Source: an uncultured Flavobacteriales bacterium (GTDB lineage Bacteria > Bacteroidota > Bacteroidia > Flavobacteriales > Crocinitomicaceae). Taken from it: a stretch of DNA of 64,000 bases. The first letter of the stretch is position 1. Each line of letters begins with the position of its first letter. The translations under genes and the position numbers were made by a program. The notes below the pieces were generated by a model. It saw nothing but the letters and a program-made list of their open reading frames with translations, did not search any database and had not been told where the DNA came from. The stretch covers positions 36,731-100,730 of the forward strand of contig CAMLIF010000003.1 of assembly GCA_946479985.1 (NCBI GenBank). The letters run 5' to 3'. This document shows positions 8,659 to 17,554 of this stretch, in pieces.

Positions 8659-8694
8659 CAACAAATGTGCTATAAACTTACAACATATTTGTTG
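8659..8694. promoter_or_regulatory. Candidate operator of the RES-Xre locus
   Basis: Inverted copies CAACAAAT (8659-8666) and ATTTGTTG (8687-8694), the second also forming the short inverted repeat CAACA-TATT-TGTTG (8681-8694), lie within 45 bp upstream of the antitoxin start. Position and symmetry suit autoregulation by the antitoxin; this is inference. Confidence 0.35.
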
Positions 8695-8729
8695 GCTTTA
8701 CAAGTGCTTTACGGAATAGTTTGATTTCG

Positions 8730-10022
8730 TTAAAATCCGTATTTGTCCTGGTACTTCTCGTACAACTCGTTTTGAAATGAGGTGACGGGAACAAACTCAC
8801 CGTCAACCAGAATCAAGGTTACGTTGTTTGATTTCATATCCAACGCAGACCCTTGCGAAACAAATAGGGTAGCTTTTTTGCCATTTTGAATTGTTCCATA
8901 ATCTTTATCGATTCCTAAAATCTTGCAGGCATTGATTGTTACACTTTGAATGGCTTGCTCTTCTGTTAAACCATAAGCCATGGCAGTTCCTGCCAGAAAT
9001 GGAATGTTTCGCGCATTCATTGCTTCCATATCGCCTTCGTTTTGGAGGCAGAAAAGAATTCCGGCTTCCTGCAGCATTGCCGGCAGGCGATAAACCAAAT
9101 CTGTTGGGTTGTCTTCGTTTTCAGGAAGAGCATGTAAACGCGGAAGCATAACCGGAATGTTGCGGATTTTTAATTTGTCGGTCATCATATAAGTATCGTA
9201 ACCACCCACAATAACTGCATGTTTCAAGCCGAAATGTTCAATGAAATCCAACGCATCATGAAGCTGCTGTAATTCGTTTGCATGAATATAAACGCGTTTT
9301 TCCCCAAGGAAACAGTCTTTCAGAGCTGCATAACGCAAATCCGTTTGGACTTCAGCTTTTGTGTATGCTTTTGCTAGCTCGAAATAGTCATAGATTTCGC
9401 GTTTTTGATCGGTATATTTTTCATTGCGTGTTTTTGGTTGTGGTTCTGCCCACCAGCCTCCTCCCTGTAAACTTTCAGGCCAGTTCAGATGAATTCCGTC
9501 GTTTGCGGCAATTGTTCCGTCTTCCCAGTTCCAGCAAGCATTGGTCATAACAGCAGATGTTCCTGAAATAATACCGCCGCGTGGAGTTGCCTGTGATATT
9601 AGTACTCCGTTAATTCGAACGGTTTCTATTACCTGTGATTCACAGTTGTAAGCAATTTGTGTACGTACGTTGCTGTTGAATTGTCCGGTTTCGTTAAAAT
9701 CGCGTGTTGCTCTTACGGCATCTATCTCTGTTAATCCGAGTGTAGAGTTCGGAGCAACAAATCCGGCGTACAAGTGCTGTCCGTTTAAATCAATAATTGT
9801 ATCCCAGTCCGATTTGTCGTAAGTATAGGCCAAAGCGTTTTTCACCAGGATGATTTTACCGCCCTCAATTCCTACCAATCCTTTCTCGAAAATGCTTCCA
9901 TCTCCGATGTGAACTGTTGGATTCTCAATCAGAATGCGTTTCGGTGGATCTATTTGTCCGAATGCTTTGTCAAACAGAAGAACAAAGCCAAATGACAGTT
10001 GAATAAATAATGTCGCTTTCAT
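8730..10022 (-). CDS. Secreted amidohydrolase-family protein, metal site degenerate
   Basis: A 430-residue protein of the amidohydrolase (imidazolonepropionase-like) superfamily with a signal peptide (MKATLFIQLSFGFVLLFDKAFG). The start is taken at 10022, five bases after the stop of the larger paralogue upstream; an in-frame start at 10076 would sit inside that gene. Where active members carry the metal-binding HxH after the first beta strand, this one has YAGFVAPNSTLGL, without histidines. The C-terminal composite-domain strands (GTIQNGKKATLFV) are present. It may be a catalytically dead or non-metal partner of the 1025-aa protein, with which it is surely co-transcribed. The substrate is unknown; such proteins are annotated as periplasmic imidazolonepropionase-like hydrolases. 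Confidence 0.82.
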   Translation of the reverse strand: MKATLFIQLSFGFVLLFDKAFGQIDPPKRILIENPTVHIGDGSIFEKGLVGIEGGKIILVKNALAYTYDKSDWDTIIDLNGQHLYAGFVAPNSTLGLTEIDAVRATRDFNETGQFNSNVRTQIAYNCESQVIETVRINGVLISQATPRGGIISGTSAVMTNACWNWEDGTIAANDGIHLNWPESLQGGGWWAEPQPKTRNEKYTDQKREIYDYFELAKAYTKAEVQTDLRYAALKDCFLGEKRVYIHANELQQLHDALDFIEHFGLKHAVIVGGYDTYMMTDKLKIRNIPVMLPRLHALPENEDNPTDLVYRLPAMLQEAGILFCLQNEGDMEAMNARNIPFLAGTAMAYGLTEEQAIQSVTINACKILGIDKDYGTIQNGKKATLFVSQGSALDMKSNNVTLILVDGEFVPVTSFQNELYEKYQDKYGF

Positions 10023-10027
10023 AATTC

Positions 10028-13000
10028 TTAGTGTGTATTTTCTTCTGTTGATGTCTCTTCGCCAATGGTGTCGCAATGGTATTCACCACGACGTTTTTTC
10101 ATAAATGATTTTGTAGGTGCTCCTCCTTTTCCGACATCCTGCATTTTAGTGATCAGGCGAGTTTTTTCAAGATTCATTTCTGCTTGTTCTTTCGCGCTTA
10201 ATTCACTGTCGTATAGAATTTCTCCGTCAACAACTGTGTAAAGAACTTTTGCCTGAATACTTAACGGATTATCAGTCCAAAGAACCAAATCAGCATCTTT
10301 TCCAACTTTCACGCTTCCCATTCTGTCGTCGAGGTGTAAGAGTTTGGCAGGATTCAAGGTTACCATTTTCCATGCTTCTATTTCAGAAACTCCGCCATAT
10401 TTAATGATTTTTCCGGCTTCCTGGTTTAATCTGCGGCCCATTTCCGCATCATCCGAATTAATGGCAACCACCATTCCCATTTCATTCATTAAAGAGGCGT
10501 TGTAGGGAATGGCGTCTTTTACTTCGTATTTGTAGGCCCACCAATCTGCAAAAGTAGATGCCCCGGCGCCATGAGTTTTCATTTTGTCGGCTACTTTATA
10601 TCCTTCCAGGATATGGGTAAACGTGTTTACATTGAACCCGAAAGAATCTGCAACGTGCATTAACATGTTGATTTCTGATTGTATGTAGCTGTGGCAGGTA
10701 ATTCTTCGTTCGCCGGTAACAATTTCGTATAACGCATCCAATTCGAGATCGCGTGCGGGAGGAAGAGCGCCGGTTTTTTCACGTTGTTTTTCGCTCATGG
10801 CAGAATAGTTCGTCATTGCGTCATGATATGCCAGTGCTCTTGAGAATCCATCGATATACACTTGCTCAACACCCATTCTGGTTTGAGGGAAACGATAAGT
10901 TGTATTATCGCCCCAATTAGATTGTTTTACGTTTTCTCCCAAAGCAAACTTCACGAATTTCGGAGCATTTGGAATGAGATAGTCCTGCGGTAAATGTCCC
11001 CATTTCAATTTTACCAATGCGCTTTGTCCGCCAACAGGATTTGCGGAACCATGAAGCAATTGTGCGGCTGTAACGCCGCCGCTTAACTGTCGGTATACAT
11101 TGATGTCATCCGCAGTAATTACATCTCCGATTCTCACCTCGCAGGAAATGGCCTGTCCGCCTTCGTTTACTCCTTTGCTCAATGAAATGTGTGAGTGCTC
11201 ATCAATAATCCCGGAGGTTAAGTATTTTCCTTTGGCGTCAATGACTTTTGCCCCGGCCGGAAGCGTAAAGGTTGTTGCTCCTCGGTGAATGGCTTTTATT
11301 TTTCCGTTTTCAACAATGACAGTTGCATTGTCGATATTTCCTTCCGCTTCGTTTGTCCAAACAGTGGCATTTTCAAAAACAATGTATTGTTTCTGTGGAA
11401 TTGAATCGAAACCAAAAGCCATGTTCGGATAACTGACGCTTCCCTTAAATGCGGTATCTAAACTCCAGGCAGTTTGCTGTGTTTTATCAGTGAATTTATC
11501 TATTCGGAAACCAACCCATTTGATCCACGATCCTGTTGGGCCGGTTCCGTCTCCTTCAACCACGAATAAGCGTGTGTTCATGATCCCTTTTAAGCTGAAA
11601 TGCATTGGCGTTTTATCTTTCAGGATAAATTGAAGTACCAAATCATTTTCAGAATAGGACAGGAAAGCATCGCTTGAAAGCGTATCAATAACTTGTTTGC
11701 CGGAAATTGAATCGCGGATTGATCGCGGGAATTTAATCTTAGCTTCCGGTTTTGCAACGGTACCCTTTATTTCAAGAATATATTTTATTCCGTCAATTGT
11801 CAAACTGTAATTTCCGCGGATATCTGCTTCTGAAGAATATGCTTTTACCTGGCGGTTTCCTTTCGTAACAATCTCCAGCACCTGTGATTTGTATAAAAAC
11901 GGATCTTGCTCGAAAATCGTAAAGTAAGCCCATTTTCCGGCATCCAAACTACCGTATTCAGAATCAATTCCAAGTGTTTTTGCCGGAATCATGGTTAATG
12001 AATTCAGAGCATCTTTCGGAGTGAATCCTTGTGCAAAAGCCAGGTGTAGATTTGTCCAGAATGCGTCGCTCGATTTTAAACCTGAGGACGTAATACAGAA
12101 TGAAGTCTTTTGATCTGTTAAAAATTTGAGATTCGAAGAAGCCAGTTCCCAATGCTTCAGATCACCAAGCGGAATTTGACGTGCAACATACGGATCTTTC
12201 AGGTCGTAAGCTTCCGGAAAATCAATCGGAATAACCAGTGTGTGCTTTAAAGTATCAAAGACCTTCCCAAGTTCGTATTCATGACCAGACCCAATCAGAA
12301 CGAAAGAACGCTTAAACTCTCTGTCGATTGTTGTTGCTCTCAGCAGCTCATATGGATCTGAGGTGGAAAAGAAACAGGGAAGTTTCTTTTGTTTGTTCAA
12401 TGCTTCGAGTGAAAGATTTGGCTCGGTTCCATATTTCTCGTACCACTCAGAATCATAAAGCGATTGTCGGAGCAAAGCAATACATCCCATTTGTGAACTC
12501 GGATAACTTTGACTGTTTCTTCCTTTTCTGAAAGAATAGAAACCTGCAACTTCGCTTTTCAGTAACTGTTCATTTACCGGTCCGCTACCCAAAGAAACCA
12601 ATGAGCCATAACCCTGAGCAATTCCGTCGCTTATATGCGTTACTGCCAAACCGAATCCCATTTTGTGTAAATCCGTTAACGCTGTTTGGTTTAAGGTGTA
12701 TTTTTCTATTGGAGAATATTCCGGATGAATGCTGTTGTTCCAGTAAAAAGGACTCGACTGCTGACCCGTATTTTGTTCGTCTTCTGATAGTTTTTTCTCC
12801 TGGTATTCCGGAAGTCCGATAGTTGAATTGAGTTCTATAAATGATGGAACTACAACGTGCTTTTGTCCGTCAATTTCCATCAGGTCATCCGGAATGGAAA
12901 CCGATGCTCCGATTGCTTCAATTTTTCCGTGACGGACAACAATAGTTCCGTTCTCGATAGTTTTTTCAGGAGAAACGAAAATTTTGACGTTTGTAAGTAC

Positions 13001-13105
13001 GAAGGAATTGTCGGCAGATTGTGCCACACCGTTCACGGGAACAGGTAATTGGGCGAATAATTGACTTGTCAATAAAAGAAACAGGGAAATAAAGCAGAGT
13101 TTCAT
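10028..13105 (-). CDS. Secreted double-domain amidohydrolase
   Basis: A 1025-residue exported protein (signal peptide MKLCFISLFLLLTSQLFAQ) with two amidohydrolase-like halves. The N-terminal half resembles the fold but has VVPSFIELNSTIGL where HxH would be, so it is probably inactive. The C-terminal half has a full metal site pattern: GIIDEHSHISL (HxH), TCHSYIQSE (His), FTHILEGYK (His) and INSDDAEMG (Asp), and ends with a composite-domain strand (VKVGKDADLVLW). It is thus a likely active metal-dependent hydrolase on a cyclic amide or peptide-type substrate, which cannot be named. Transcribed with the degenerate relative immediately downstream (5-bp gap). Confidence 0.88.
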   Translation of the reverse strand: MKLCFISLFLLLTSQLFAQLPVPVNGVAQSADNSFVLTNVKIFVSPEKTIENGTIVVRHGKIEAIGASVSIPDDLMEIDGQKHVVVPSFIELNSTIGLPEYQEKKLSEDEQNTGQQSSPFYWNNSIHPEYSPIEKYTLNQTALTDLHKMGFGLAVTHISDGIAQGYGSLVSLGSGPVNEQLLKSEVAGFYSFRKGRNSQSYPSSQMGCIALLRQSLYDSEWYEKYGTEPNLSLEALNKQKKLPCFFSTSDPYELLRATTIDREFKRSFVLIGSGHEYELGKVFDTLKHTLVIPIDFPEAYDLKDPYVARQIPLGDLKHWELASSNLKFLTDQKTSFCITSSGLKSSDAFWTNLHLAFAQGFTPKDALNSLTMIPAKTLGIDSEYGSLDAGKWAYFTIFEQDPFLYKSQVLEIVTKGNRQVKAYSSEADIRGNYSLTIDGIKYILEIKGTVAKPEAKIKFPRSIRDSISGKQVIDTLSSDAFLSYSENDLVLQFILKDKTPMHFSLKGIMNTRLFVVEGDGTGPTGSWIKWVGFRIDKFTDKTQQTAWSLDTAFKGSVSYPNMAFGFDSIPQKQYIVFENATVWTNEAEGNIDNATVIVENGKIKAIHRGATTFTLPAGAKVIDAKGKYLTSGIIDEHSHISLSKGVNEGGQAISCEVRIGDVITADDINVYRQLSGGVTAAQLLHGSANPVGGQSALVKLKWGHLPQDYLIPNAPKFVKFALGENVKQSNWGDNTTYRFPQTRMGVEQVYIDGFSRALAYHDAMTNYSAMSEKQREKTGALPPARDLELDALYEIVTGERRITCHSYIQSEINMLMHVADSFGFNVNTFTHILEGYKVADKMKTHGAGASTFADWWAYKYEVKDAIPYNASLMNEMGMVVAINSDDAEMGRRLNQEAGKIIKYGGVSEIEAWKMVTLNPAKLLHLDDRMGSVKVGKDADLVLWTDNPLSIQAKVLYTVVDGEILYDSELSAKEQAEMNLEKTRLITKMQDVGKGGAPTKSFMKKRRGEYHCDTIGEETSTEENTH

Positions 13106-13191
13106 CTAACGGATAGTTTTGAGAGCCGGAAAATTAATCATAATACCGCTATTTTTCATTTAAAATAAGACGAACCAGCCTATTTTTTCGG

Positions 13192-13199
13192 TAATTTTG
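13192..13199 (+). promoter_or_regulatory. Candidate -7 box (TAATTTTG)
   Basis: TAATTTTG fits the TAnnTTTG -7 consensus and lies 16 bases before the ATG of the cytochrome-b-like gene. No convincing -33 TTTG is seen at the expected distance, so this is tentative. Confidence 0.3.
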
Positions 13200-13215
13200 G
13201 TCCAAACAGTTACTA

Positions 13216-13656
13216 ATGGGAAATATTCTGGTACACACGCACTCAGGAATGAGATGGATCGTTCTGATCTTATTGTTAATCGCTATTGTAAAAGCGTTTT
13301 CAGGAAAGGGGAAAGGAACATATCTGAAATCAGATAAAATGATCAATTTGTTCGCCATGATCTCTGTGCATTTACAGATAACTCTTGGTTTAATCGTTTT
13401 GTTTTTTGGGGAGAAAAATATTTTCCACGAAGGCTGGATGAAAGATAAAGTGAGCAGATTTTTTGTAATGGAGCATCTGACTTTAATGGTGATTGCAATG
13501 ATCCTGATTACAATCGGAAGAAAAAAAGCGGAGAAAAAACAACTTCCTGCCGATAAGCACAAAACAATTGCCATTTGGTACACCATAACCCTCGTTTTGA
13601 TTTTGGCAGCTATTCCATGGCCCGGACTTAGAAATTTAGGAGCAGGATGGTTCTAA
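13216..13656 (+). CDS. Cytochrome-b-like four-helix membrane protein
   Basis: A 146-residue integral membrane protein with four hydrophobic segments (about residues 12-28, 46-65, 86-103, 119-137). Conserved-looking histidines sit at membrane edges: HTHSGMRW near the start, SVHLQITLG in helix 2 and MEHLTLM in helix 3, which could bind haem or quinone. Relatives in Flavobacteria are commonly labelled 'cytochrome B', although I know no biochemical proof. Its end overlaps by 10 bp the start of a lipoprotein c-type cytochrome gene, which supports a small electron-transfer pair in the cell membrane. Confidence 0.7.
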   Translation: MGNILVHTHSGMRWIVLILLLIAIVKAFSGKGKGTYLKSDKMINLFAMISVHLQITLGLIVLFFGEKNIFHEGWMKDKVSRFFVMEHLTLMVIAMILITIGRKKAEKKQLPADKHKTIAIWYTITLVLILAAIPWPGLRNLGAGWF

Positions 13657-13994
13657 GATTTTTAGGTTTTATCTGCGTTGCAGGGTTCATTTCTTCCTGT
13701 GGTTCTGATAACAATACTGGTCCAATGACCGGAGATCAAAGTCCAATGAACCAGAAAGTTGATGGAAGAACCTCTTACGTTGTAAATTGTTCGTCTTGCC
13801 ATGGTGTTGATGGTAAGCTTGGGGCTTCTCAAGCTGCAGATCTATCGAAAAGCGTTTTGAGTGACGCTGAAATAATGAAAATGATTAACGAAGGAAACGA
13901 TAAAGGTATGATGCCTTATGAAGAAATTCTTTCGCTGGAAGAACGAGAAGCTATCGTTGACTTTGTAAAAAGGTTGAGAAGAAAAGGCAATTAG
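13647..13994 (+). CDS. Lipoprotein c-type cytochrome
   Basis: Small (115-residue) class I-like cytochrome c anchored as a lipoprotein: signal MVLRFLGFICVAGFISSC with lipobox ISSC, the haem motif CSSCH (in VNCSSCHGVDG) and a likely axial methionine in KGMMPYEE before the C-terminal helix. It would carry electrons on the periplasmic side of a membrane. The gene overlaps the membrane cytochrome-b-like gene by 10 bp, so the two products are probably made together; the terminal partner is not visible. Confidence 0.88.
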   Translation: MVLRFLGFICVAGFISSCGSDNNTGPMTGDQSPMNQKVDGRTSYVVNCSSCHGVDGKLGASQAADLSKSVLSDAEIMKMINEGNDKGMMPYEEILSLEEREAIVDFVKRLRRKGN

Positions 13995-14074
13995 CTTTTG
14001 ATGGAGAAAATGCTCTGACAATTGTTTGAGATCATTTAGTTTTCCGAATAAAATATAGACAGTCTCAAAAGTAT

Positions 14075-15256
14075 ATGACAGAAGGACACATTTTAGTAGA
14101 TGCGGTTGAAGAAAACTGCGTCTTGATTGGGATTATTCCTCAGGGTGTTACGGAAGAACAATCACAAGAATATTTAGACGAATTGGAGTTTTTGGCTGAA
14201 ACCGCTGGTGCGATAGCAGTGAAACGTTTTGTGCAAAAATTGACGGTTGCGAATCCCAGGACCTTCGTTGGTACAGGGAAATTGGAAGAAATAAGAGCAT
14301 ACATTAAGGAAAACCAGATTGACATGGTTGTTTTTGATGATGATCTAACACCCGCACAACTTCGGAATATTGAGAAGGAACTGGAATGTAAAGTGCTCGA
14401 CAGAACCATTCTTATTCTCGATATTTTTGCCAGCAGGGCACGAACTTCGCATGCGAAAACACAAGTAGAATTGGCTCAAATGCAATATATGCTGCCTCGT
14501 TTGAAGCGTTTGTGGACTCACCTTGAACGACAAAAAGGGGGGATAGGATTCCGTGGTCCTGGTGAATCACAGATTGAAACTGACCGCCGCATTATTCAAA
14601 TGCGTATTGCCTTGCTGAAAGAGAAACTGAAGGAAATTGACAAACAGATGGCTATTCAGCGCAGTAACCGTGGTCAGTTGGTTCGGGTTGCTTTGGTTGG
14701 TTACACCAATGTTGGAAAAAGTACGCTGATGAATTTGCTGAGCAAGTCGGACGTTTTTGCTGAAGATAAATTATTCGCTACGCTCGATACAACCGTTCGA
14801 AAAGTAGTGGTAGACAATCTACCCTTCCTGCTTACGGATACTGTTGGATTTATTCGTAAGTTACCGCATCAGTTGGTGGAATCTTTCAAATCTACCCTGG
14901 ATGAGGTGCGCGAAGCAGATTTACTGATTCACGTTGTTGATTTGTCACACCCTCATTTTGAAGACCAGATTCACGTAGTAAATGAAACGCTTGCGGAATT
15001 GGATAAATCGGTGAAACCAACATTATTGGTTTTCAATAAAATTGATGCCTACAAAACCATTGTTGACGGCGAGAATGAAGAGAACCCTTCGCTTGAAGAA
15101 CTGAAAAGAACCTGGATGGGGAAACTGGAGGCTACAAAATGTGTTTTCATCTCAGCCCAGGAAAAAACAAATATTGATGAACTGCGTGCGGTAATGTATG
15201 AAGAGATCAAGCGCATTTTTGCCATTCGCTATCCGTATAATAATTTCTTGTATTAG
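14075..15256 (+). CDS. hflX: GTPase HflX
   Basis: Ribosome-associated GTPase of 393 residues that splits or rescues stalled ribosomes, notably under heat stress. The N-terminal HflX domain includes KRFVQKLTVANPRTFVGTGK and DDDLTPAQLRN, then a linker with RQKGGIGFRGPGESQIETDR, and the G domain with G1 GYTNVGKST, G3 DTVGFIRKLPHQLVESF and G4 NKID. The length and order are standard. It stands alone between the cytochrome pair and the lycopene cyclase-domain gene. Confidence 0.96.
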   Translation: MTEGHILVDAVEENCVLIGIIPQGVTEEQSQEYLDELEFLAETAGAIAVKRFVQKLTVANPRTFVGTGKLEEIRAYIKENQIDMVVFDDDLTPAQLRNIEKELECKVLDRTILILDIFASRARTSHAKTQVELAQMQYMLPRLKRLWTHLERQKGGIGFRGPGESQIETDRRIIQMRIALLKEKLKEIDKQMAIQRSNRGQLVRVALVGYTNVGKSTLMNLLSKSDVFAEDKLFATLDTTVRKVVVDNLPFLLTDTVGFIRKLPHQLVESFKSTLDEVREADLLIHVVDLSHPHFEDQIHVVNETLAELDKSVKPTLLVFNKIDAYKTIVDGENEENPSLEELKRTWMGKLEATKCVFISAQEKTNIDELRAVMYEEIKRIFAIRYPYNNFLY

Positions 15257-15317
15257 TGATTGTTTCCCGGTACCTGGTTATTAAATTAAAGAGGAAGTTA
15301 AAATTCCGTAAGCACTT

Positions 15318-16025
15318 ATGAGTTTTTACGGCTGGATTTTACTCGGAACCATTATTGGTCCGCTTGCGTTAAGTTTTGAGCGCAGAATAGCGTTTTACAC
15401 AAAAAGCAGGGCTTTGGTTCTTGCGGTTCTGATAATCGCCGTTCCTTTTTTAATTTGGGATTGGTATTTTACCGATCTTGGAGTTTGGGGATTTAACAAC
15501 GAGCATATTTTCGGACTAAGTTTTTTTGGACTGCCCTTAGAGGAAATTCTATTCTTCGTGATCGTTCCGTATGCCTGTTTATTTGTTTACGAAGTGGTTC
15601 AGGGCTTTTTCGGAAGAAAGAATTTCGACTTCTATGGGAAAATATTCGGATTTACTACGGCTCTGAGTGCGATAATCCTGGCAATGACTCATATGCAGCA
15701 GTGGTATACCTTGTGGGCAACTATCCTGGCTTCACTTGCAGTAATTGGCGTTTGTTTTCAAATGAAGGCTAAATGGTTCGGTCATTTCGCGGTTGCTTTC
15801 ACTATTTGCATTCTCCCTTTCCTGGTTGTTAACGGTTTGCTGACAGGTATCGCTACTTCAAATCCGGTTGTTTGGTACAACGAAGATCATATTACCGGTT
15901 TCAGGATACTTACTATTCCAATGGAAGACTTCTATTACAACCTCGGGCTCTATTTGTCTCTGGTGTTTGTTTACGAATGGCTAAAAACAAAAAAAGCGCC
16001 TTCGAAAAACGAAGACGCTCCTTAA
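15318..16025 (+). CDS. Lycopene cyclase-domain membrane protein (CrtYcd type)
   Basis: A 235-residue membrane protein with six to seven predicted helices and two copies of the lycopene cyclase domain: PLEEILFFVIVPYACLFVYE in the first half and PMEDFYYNLGLYLSLVFVYE in the second. This is the non-flavin, heterodimer-type (CrtYc/CrtYd) cyclase fused into one chain; it would cyclise lycopene ends to beta rings in carotenoid synthesis. No phytoene synthase or desaturase is adjacent, so the pathway genes are dispersed. The last 40 bases also encode the terminator hairpin of the convergent lipoprotein gene. Confidence 0.88.
   Translation: MSFYGWILLGTIIGPLALSFERRIAFYTKSRALVLAVLIIAVPFLIWDWYFTDLGVWGFNNEHIFGLSFFGLPLEEILFFVIVPYACLFVYEVVQGFFGRKNFDFYGKIFGFTTALSAIILAMTHMQQWYTLWATILASLAVIGVCFQMKAKWFGHFAVAFTICILPFLVVNGLLTGIATSNPVVWYNEDHITGFRILTIPMEDFYYNLGLYLSLVFVYEWLKTKKAPSKNEDAP
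15983..16019 (-). terminator. Minus-strand terminator inside the lycopene cyclase gene
   Basis: On the minus strand AGCGTCTTCG (16019-16010), loop of five T, CGAAGGCGCT (16004-15995) pairs fully with one U-G wobble and is followed by a T-rich tail (15995-15983). On the plus strand the same position is a C/A mismatch, so the hairpin is built for the minus-strand lipoprotein transcript ending at 16037, although it lies in the coding end of the opposite gene. Confidence 0.75.
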
Positions 16026-16036
16026 AAAGCATTGTA

Positions 16037-16447
16037 TTATCTTTTTTCAGCTTTATAAATATAGCCGTTTGAATCTTCCATCCATAATTCTTTATTCGTC
16101 AAGCGAAGAATAGTTCTTTGATAAGTAGTTGTAATAGAACCATTGGTGAACGAGGCTGCGATACCTTCTTTGTCGTTACTAAATGCCCAAGTACCCGTGT
16201 ATTCTATCCCGTTATCACTGATTTTGAATGTACCGTCTTTTTCAAAGGTAATATAAGCATCTTCATCTGTGTCTTGCTGAGATACGCTGCCATAGGTTAC
16301 TGATTTGGTATCCCATTCTCCGGTCAAACGCATTTTTTTCGTCATCAATGATATTCCGGGACCTTCTTCATATTTCCCGCAGGAAGAAACAGTTAACCCT
16401 GCCCCGGCAACTAATAGTGTAGCAATAGCTAAATTAAATTTTTTCAT
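16037..16447 (-). CDS. Lipocalin-like lipoprotein
   Basis: Exported lipoprotein of 136 residues (signal MKKFNLAIATLLVAGAGLTV with lipobox VSSC). The mature part resembles the small lipocalin-like domain common in Bacteroidota: LTGEWDTKSVTYG, then DAYITFEKDGTFKISDNG, GTWAFSNDKEGI and a final LTNKELWMEDSNG strand. Members have no established function. It converges with the lycopene cyclase-domain gene, 11 bp between stops, and uses a terminator embedded in that gene. Confidence 0.8.
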   Translation of the reverse strand: MKKFNLAIATLLVAGAGLTVSSCGKYEEGPGISLMTKKMRLTGEWDTKSVTYGSVSQQDTDEDAYITFEKDGTFKISDNGIEYTGTWAFSNDKEGIAASFTNGSITTTYQRTILRLTNKELWMEDSNGYIYKAEKR

Positions 16448-16594
16448 AAAACCGATTAATGTTAAAGCAAATATAGGTAGGAATGTTAAAATTCCTAATC
16501 CGAATTTTGTTGATGAAAGATACGATAAACTATCCTTGATTTGAAAACAAGCTGAAAAAAAACGATGATGAAGACGTTTATGTACGGAGTTTCT

Positions 16595-17554
16595 TTAGTG
16601 TTCCCGTTGGATCAGAAATGCAGCCAGATCAAAGAGTGGCTGTTTAAGCGATTCGCTTAGGTTCAGGTTGTTCATTTGAGAAAGGGCCAGATTGTAATAA
16701 GCATTTTGTTTCTGTTCAACAATACTTTTGATGTTCAATTCAAGAAAAAGTTCTTTTGCAAAATCAATTTTGGCCTGATTCGGCGACATTTGCAAAAGCT
16801 GCTGTACTCTGTTGTCATTTGTTTTTAGCGCTTCTATAAGCAGCAATGTTTTTTTATTGCTCAGAATGTCTCCACCAACCTGTTTTCCGAATTTTTCCGG
16901 GTCGGCGGCATAAAGATCCAGAATATCGTCCTGAATTTGAAATGCTATCCCGAGGTTTACTCCGTAATCATATAGAAGTTTACATTGTTCAGGGTTTTGC
17001 CGGCCAAGAATAGCCCCGAATTCCAACGCGCATCCAAGTAAAACCGAAGTTTTCAACCGGATCATTTCGATGTATTCTGTTTCTGAAACAAAATCTCTCG
17101 TTTCAAAATCCATATCCATTTGTTGCCCTTCACAAACTTCAATAGCCGTTTCATTAAACCTTCGCAGAAGCTTTGAAAGTCTTTCGTCAGAGTATCGTGT
17201 TAATTGCTGGTATGCTTCAACAAACAGCACATCACCGGAAAGAATTGCTATGTTCGGATTCCATTTTTCATGAACTGCTGCTTTCCCGCGTCTCGTAGGA
17301 GCATCGTCCATAATGTCATCATGGATCAACGAGAAATTATGAAAGAGTTCAATACATAATGCGGCGTGAATACTTTCTTCTTTTTGAATTCCGAATAACT
17401 GTCCTGATATAAGTGTGAGAACGGGGCGCATCCGTTTTCCGCCAAGTGTTGTAAAATATCTTAACGGATCATATAGATTTGCAGGTTCAGCAGGAAATGA
17501 ATGATTCTCAATTTTACTTTCTACAAAAGAAATTAACTCCTGAAGCTGCTTCAT
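16595..17554 (-). CDS. Polyprenyl synthetase (short-chain/GGPP synthase-like)
   Basis: A 319-residue trans-isoprenyl diphosphate synthase that condenses IPP onto allylic diphosphates. The first aspartate-rich motif is DDIMD (in [17 protein letters not shown]) and the second is DDILD ([11 protein letters not shown]). The first motif has no two-residue insertion and an aromatic Phe stands five residues before it, which is the chain-length pattern of type I GGPP synthases; product C20 is therefore likely but not proved (FPP or longer chains possible). The start overlaps the rmlA stop by 4 bp (ATGA). Product could feed carotenoid or quinone synthesis. Confidence 0.92.
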   Translation of the reverse strand: MKQLQELISFVESKIENHSFPAEPANLYDPLRYFTTLGGKRMRPVLTLISGQLFGIQKEESIHAALCIELFHNFSLIHDDIMDDAPTRRGKAAVHEKWNPNIAILSGDVLFVEAYQQLTRYSDERLSKLLRRFNETAIEVCEGQQMDMDFETRDFVSETEYIEMIRLKTSVLLGCALEFGAILGRQNPEQCKLLYDYGVNLGIAFQIQDDILDLYAADPEKFGKQVGGDILSNKKTLLLIEALKTNDNRVQQLLQMSPNQAKIDFAKELFLELNIKSIVEQKQNAYYNLALSQMNNLNLSESLKQPLFDLAAFLIQREH

